Of a DNA stretch of 64,000 nt, positions 61,019-64,000 are shown piece by piece. Positions within the stretch are counted from its first letter, which is position 1. Every line of letters begins with the position of its first letter. Source of the stretch: Halegenticoccus tardaugens (lineage in GTDB: Archaea; Halobacteriota; Halobacteria; Halobacteriales; Haloferacaceae); contig NZ_SDIC01000004.1 of the NCBI RefSeq assembly GCF_004116405.1, forward strand, positions 478,079-542,078, in the 5' to 3' direction. A program made the translations under genes and the position numbers. The notes under the pieces are model-generated. The model was given only the letters and a program-made list of their open reading frames with translations. It had not been told where the DNA came from and searched no databases.

Positions 61019-62538
61019 AGCTGGAGGAGGGTGTCGAGCGTCGGTTGCATGAGCGATCCGAACAGGGAGGCGGCCCCGCCGAGCGCGACGGCGAGGACCG
61101 CGACGACGACCACGACGGCGATCATCCCCGCCGACGGTTCGTCGGGACCGCGGTCGCGCGGCTCGCCGTCTCCGCCGTCGGTGACGGCGGGGCCCGCCGC
61201 CGCTCCGACCTCGGTCTCCGCGCCCGCGTGGCGGAAGTACATCCGTTCGACGAGGCGGACGAAGTACGCGAGCGTGAGCAGCGTGCTGAGCAGGATGACG
61301 ACGGCGATGGGCCACGCCTCGGCCTCGACTGCGCCGAGGGCGATGTACCACTTGCCGACGAAGCCCACGGCCGGGGGGACGCCCACCAGCGAGAGCGCGA
61401 GCACGGCGAACGCGCCGGCGAGCACCGGCCGCCGCGCCGCGAGGCCGTCGTACTCCTCGACCGTCCTCGCCCCGGTCGCGACGGCGATCGCGCCCGCGGC
61501 GAGGAACAGCCCGCCCTTCATCAGCCCGTGGCCGACGAGGTGGATCGTCGCGCCGACGAAGGCGACCTCGTTCGCGACCGCGAAGCCCGCGACGACGAGG
61601 CCGAACTGCGAGACCGACGAGTACGCGAGCATCCGTTTCACCTCCGACTGCATCACCGCGAGGACGCTCCCGGCGACGATGCTCACGCCCGCGATCGTCA
61701 GGAGGCCGGCCTGCGCGGCGGGAACCGCCGCGAGGAAGTCGACCGTGAAGACGCTGAACGTCAGCCGCGCGAGCGCGTACGCGGAGACGGTGGAGACGAG
61801 CGCCGAGATGAAGGCGCTGACGCTGTCGGGGGCGCTCGCGTACGCCTCCGGCTGCCACGTGTGCAGCGGGTAGAGCGCGGTCTTCACCGCCAGCCCCACG
61901 GCGATGAGCGCGAAGGACGCCTGCACGAGCGTCGCGTCGTAGCCGACCTCGGCGAGGCGCGTCGAGAGGTCGGCCATGTTGAGCGTGCCCGTCGCCACGA
62001 ACGCGTAGCCGATCCCGAGGAGGTACAGCGACGCGCCGACGGTCCCGATGATGAGGTACTTCAGCGCGCCGACCGCGGCGCGACCGGATCGGCCGGTGGC
62101 CACGAGCGCGTACGCCGCGAGCCCGGTGATCTCGAGGAAGACGTACAGGTTGAACACGTCGCCGGTGACGCTCATCCCGGAGAGCCCGGCGACGAGCAGG
62201 AGGTACTGGGCGCAGAAGGTCGGCGAGCGCGGGCCGGCGCGCCGGGCGTACGCGAGCACGCCGAGCGAGACGACCGCGATCAGGAGCGCGACCGCCGCCG
62301 ACAGGCCGTCGGCGACGAGTTCGATCCCGAAGGGCGGCCGGAACCCGCCGAGCGCGTACGTGACCGCGCGCCCCCCGCCGTACACCTGCGCCGCGACGGA
62401 ACCCGCCATGCCGACCTGCACCAGCGAGGCGAGCACCGCGAGCGGCCAGCCGAGGCGGTCGAACCGGTAGCCGAGCGCAAGCACGAGCACCGCGGCCAGG
62501 ATCGGGACGGCGACGAGCAGCGCGAGCAGTTCACTCAT
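61015..62538 (-). CDS. mnhD: Na+/H+ antiporter subunit D (MnhD/MrpD)
   Basis: 507 aa. Classic MrpD: GDVFNLYVFLEITGLAAYAL, LYPLHTWQPEAYASAPDSVS, KRMLAYSSVSQFGLVVAGFA, GVPPAVGFVGKWYIALGAV. About 14 TM helices. Ion translocation subunit. Overlaps mnhC by 8 bases. Confidence 0.93.
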   Translation of the reverse strand: MSELLALLVAVPILAAVLVLALGYRFDRLGWPLAVLASLVQVGMAGSVAAQVYGGGRAVTYALGGFRPPFGIELVADGLSAAVALLIAVVSLGVLAYARRAGPRSPTFCAQYLLLVAGLSGMSVTGDVFNLYVFLEITGLAAYALVATGRSGRAAVGALKYLIIGTVGASLYLLGIGYAFVATGTLNMADLSTRLAEVGYDATLVQASFALIAVGLAVKTALYPLHTWQPEAYASAPDSVSAFISALVSTVSAYALARLTFSVFTVDFLAAVPAAQAGLLTIAGVSIVAGSVLAVMQSEVKRMLAYSSVSQFGLVVAGFAVANEVAFVGATIHLVGHGLMKGGLFLAAGAIAVATGARTVEEYDGLAARRPVLAGAFAVLALSLVGVPPAVGFVGKWYIALGAVEAEAWPIAVVILLSTLLTLAYFVRLVERMYFRHAGAETEVGAAAGPAVTDGGDGEPRDRGPDEPSAGMIAVVVVVAVLAVALGGAASLFGSLMQPTLDTLLQL

Positions 62539-62887
62539 TCGCCCGCACCTCCCGGAGCACGTCCTCGTCGAGCGTCCCGTACTCGCTGTGGATCCGGACG
62601 ATCAGCGCGAGCGCGACCGCGGTGAGGCTCACCCCGACGACGATCGCGGTGAGGATGAGCACGTGCGGCAGCGGGCTGACGTACGGCCCCTCGCCCGTGG
62701 CGATCGGCGACGCGCCGCCCTCCAGGTACGCGGAGGTGATGAAAAAGAGGAAGATCCCGCTCTGGAAGACGTTCAGGCCGACGACCTTCTTCACGAGGTT
62801 CGTGCTCTCCGTGATCATGTACAGCCCGATCCCCAACAGCAACACGACCGCGACGTAGTTGTAGTGCGTGAACAGCAGATCGATCAT
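62531..62887 (-). CDS. mnhC: Na+/H+ antiporter subunit C (MnhC/MrpC)
   Basis: 118 aa, three TM helices. NuoK-like: GLYMITESTNLVKKVVGLNV, SGIFLFFITSAYLEGG, PHVLILTAIVVGVSLTAVAL with a Glu in the second helix region. ATG at 62887 overlaps mnhB stop. Confidence 0.93.
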   Translation of the reverse strand: MIDLLFTHYNYVAVVLLLGIGLYMITESTNLVKKVVGLNVFQSGIFLFFITSAYLEGGASPIATGEGPYVSPLPHVLILTAIVVGVSLTAVALALIVRIHSEYGTLDEDVLREVRANE

Positions 62888-63444
62888 GACTCCTCCTCCG
62901 CGGTGTCCTCCAGCTGTTCGCCCGTCTCGAACCCGGCCGCGATGACGAAGAACAGCCCCGTGATGACGCCCGCGACGATGGCACCGATGCCGAGTTCCAC
63001 GAGTTCGATGCCGTACTTGCTCGCGTGGTAGATCGGGTAGACGTCGTACTGGAGGAAACTCCCGCCCAGCGCGAGCGATCCGAGGCCGATCAGGACGAAG
63101 GTGGCGACGCCGACCGCCACGAGTCCGAGCACGATCTCGGGGTCGAGCCAGTCGCGGACCGGCTCGATCCCGAACGCGAACGCGAGCATCAGGAGGACGG
63201 TCGCCGCGATCGCGCCGCCCTGAAAGCCGCCGCCCGCGGAGTCCGCGCCGTGGAACATCACGAACAGCCCGAGCGTCAGGATGAAGGGCGTGACGACGCG
63301 GACCGTCGTCATGATGATCGTGCTCTCGACGTACGGGCCGCGTCCGCGGTCCCACGGCTCGGGTTCCTCGTCTCCTTCCGCCTCCGGTTCCCGGTTCGAC
63401 TCCGATGCGGGCTCGCGTCCGCCGTTCCGCGGCTCGTCGCTCAT
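62884..63444 (-). CDS. mnhB: Na+/H+ antiporter subunit B (MnhB/MrpB)
   Basis: 186 aa. The acidic N-terminus (to about residue 38) is halophile-specific; MrpB core TTVRVVTPFILTLGLFVMFH, GADSAGGGFQGGAIAATVLL, KYGIELVELGIGAIVAGVIT. ATG at 63444 overlaps the next upstream gene. Confidence 0.92.
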   Translation of the reverse strand: MSDEPRNGGREPASESNREPEAEGDEEPEPWDRGRGPYVESTIIMTTVRVVTPFILTLGLFVMFHGADSAGGGFQGGAIAATVLLMLAFAFGIEPVRDWLDPEIVLGLVAVGVATFVLIGLGSLALGGSFLQYDVYPIYHASKYGIELVELGIGAIVAGVITGLFFVIAAGFETGEQLEDTAEEES

Positions 63445-63980
63445 ACGAACGCCTCCCGTTTCAGCACGAGCAGCGCGGCGATGCCCGCCGAGAACACGAC
63501 GACGGCCTCGCCGAGGGTGTCGAACCCGCGGTACGCGGCGAGCACCGCGGTCACGACGTTCTTCACCTCGGTCTGCTCGTAGGCGTTTTCGAGGTAGTAC
63601 TGGGTCACGGGCGAGTCGACGACCGCACCGTCGGGGCTTCCGACGGCCGGAAGCGCCGGGATCGTCATCGCGAGCACGCCGACGAAGGTGAGGACGACGA
63701 CGGCCGACCGGGGGCTCGGCAGTTCGAGCCGCCGCTCGTCGGACGGCCGGACCGTCTTCGCGATCGTGAGCAGGAACAGCACCGTCGTCACGCCCGCGCC
63801 GACGGCGGCCTCGGTCAGCGCCACGTCGGGCGCTCTGAGGAGCACCCAGAGGACGGCGATCCCGAGGCTGTACGCCGCCGAGGCGATGACGACGCCGAGC
63901 ACGTCGCGGAGCACCGCGGCCGTGAGCGCGCAACCGATCACGAACGTCAGGATGCCGGCTTCGAGGAGCGTGAGCGTCAC
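63441..63980 (-). CDS. MrpA C-terminal-like/MbhD-type antiporter subunit (DUF4040)
   Basis: 179 aa, GTG start. The N-terminal half is MbhD/DUF4040-like (ILTFVIGCALTAAVLRDVLG, RAPDVALTEAAVGAGVTTVL) and the C-terminal half is MbhE/MrpA-tail-like (VVTAVLAAYRGFDTLGEAVV). Bacterial MrpA carries these domains fused to the large L-type part; here they form a separate small protein. Overlaps the preceding gene by four bases. Confidence 0.88.
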   Translation of the reverse strand: MTLTLLEAGILTFVIGCALTAAVLRDVLGVVIASAAYSLGIAVLWVLLRAPDVALTEAAVGAGVTTVLFLLTIAKTVRPSDERRLELPSPRSAVVVLTFVGVLAMTIPALPAVGSPDGAVVDSPVTQYYLENAYEQTEVKNVVTAVLAAYRGFDTLGEAVVVFSAGIAALLVLKREAFV

Positions 63981-64000
63981 GACTCCGACTCACCTCCCGC
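63977..64000 (-). CDS. C-terminal fragment of the next upstream gene (probably MnhG-like), cut by window edge
   Basis: The last seven codons (AGGESES) and TGA of a - strand gene overlap the GTG of the DUF4040 subunit in ATGA-type fashion. In Mrp operons mnhG precedes this position; the fragment is too short to confirm. Confidence 0.35.
   Translation of the reverse strand, partial: AGGESES

Noticed and set aside
61019..61858. Apparent N-terminal extension of the 614-aa antiporter subunit.
   Set aside because: This frame overlaps mnhD in another phase and has Arg-rich nonsense composition; the true start is the ATG at 61018 overlapping the mnhD stop.

Overview
The window is chromosomal DNA from a haloarchaeon (class Halobacteria). 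The base composition is very G+C-rich, the proteins are strongly acidic, GTG starts and ATGA overlaps are common, and the gene families are typical of halophilic archaea: archaella (FlaB/CE/F/G/H/I/J), CheF, gas vesicles, GfcR, Rnp2/Rnp3 next to psmA, Tat lipoproteins and PGF-CTERM surface proteins. I saw no rRNA, tRNA, CRISPR array or insertion sequence.

Layout. Positions 2-100 are the tail of an unidentified membrane protein. Positions 366-20071 form a motility and chemotaxis locus. The + strand carries an archaellin, an accessory protein, cheY-cheC-cheD, flaCE-F-G-H-I-J and cheF1. The - strand carries the operon cheB-cheA-cheR-HEAT protein-cheF2. Divergent from cheB is cheW followed by two RecA/KaiC-like P-loop proteins and a small unknown. 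No transducer (MCP/Htr) gene lies inside the window. Positions 20108-24656 (-) hold a Trm9-like methyltransferase and a second type IV filament motor (PilC-PilB type), with no pilin nearby. Positions 24899-28930 are mixed housekeeping genes: a DUF5793-like protein, a uracil-DNA-glycosylase-like protein, an acyl-CoA synthetase and a metallo-beta-lactamase-fold hydrolase. They include a 372-bp gene-free stretch with three strong hairpins.

Positions 28972-34592 are a gas-vesicle cluster: gvpF-G-H-(I)-J-K-L-M on the - strand and gvpA-gvpO on the + strand. There is no gvpC, gvpN, gvpD or gvpE, so it is close to the minimal essential set known from Halobacterium. It sits between two MBL-fold hydrolase genes. 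Positions 35802-47330 are core metabolism and RNA or protein processing: an NRDE protein, HTH regulators, rnp3-methyltransferase-rnp2-psmA, gdh-gfcR, a monothiol glutaredoxin, two PAPS-reductase-family paralogues followed by a Dph6-like enzyme, and a sugar nucleotidyltransferase. Positions 47607-49013 encode a PGF-CTERM surface protein. Positions 49155-56531 hold a DJ-1/PfpI-like protein and a complete peptide-type ABC transporter (binding protein, two permeases, two ATPases). Positions 56709-57275 are hpt. Positions 57420-64000 (-) are an Mrp/Mnh Na+/H+ antiporter operon with three NuoL/M/N-like subunits, continuing past the end of the window.

The most interesting signals are motility-specific promoter sequences repeated upstream of archaellum and chemotaxis units, a possible structured RNA at about 26245-26416, the reduced gas-vesicle cluster with a zinc-finger-bearing acidic GvpO, a leaderless gfcR promoter buried in the gdh coding sequence, and DNA-level homogenisation between the two PAPS-reductase paralogues.
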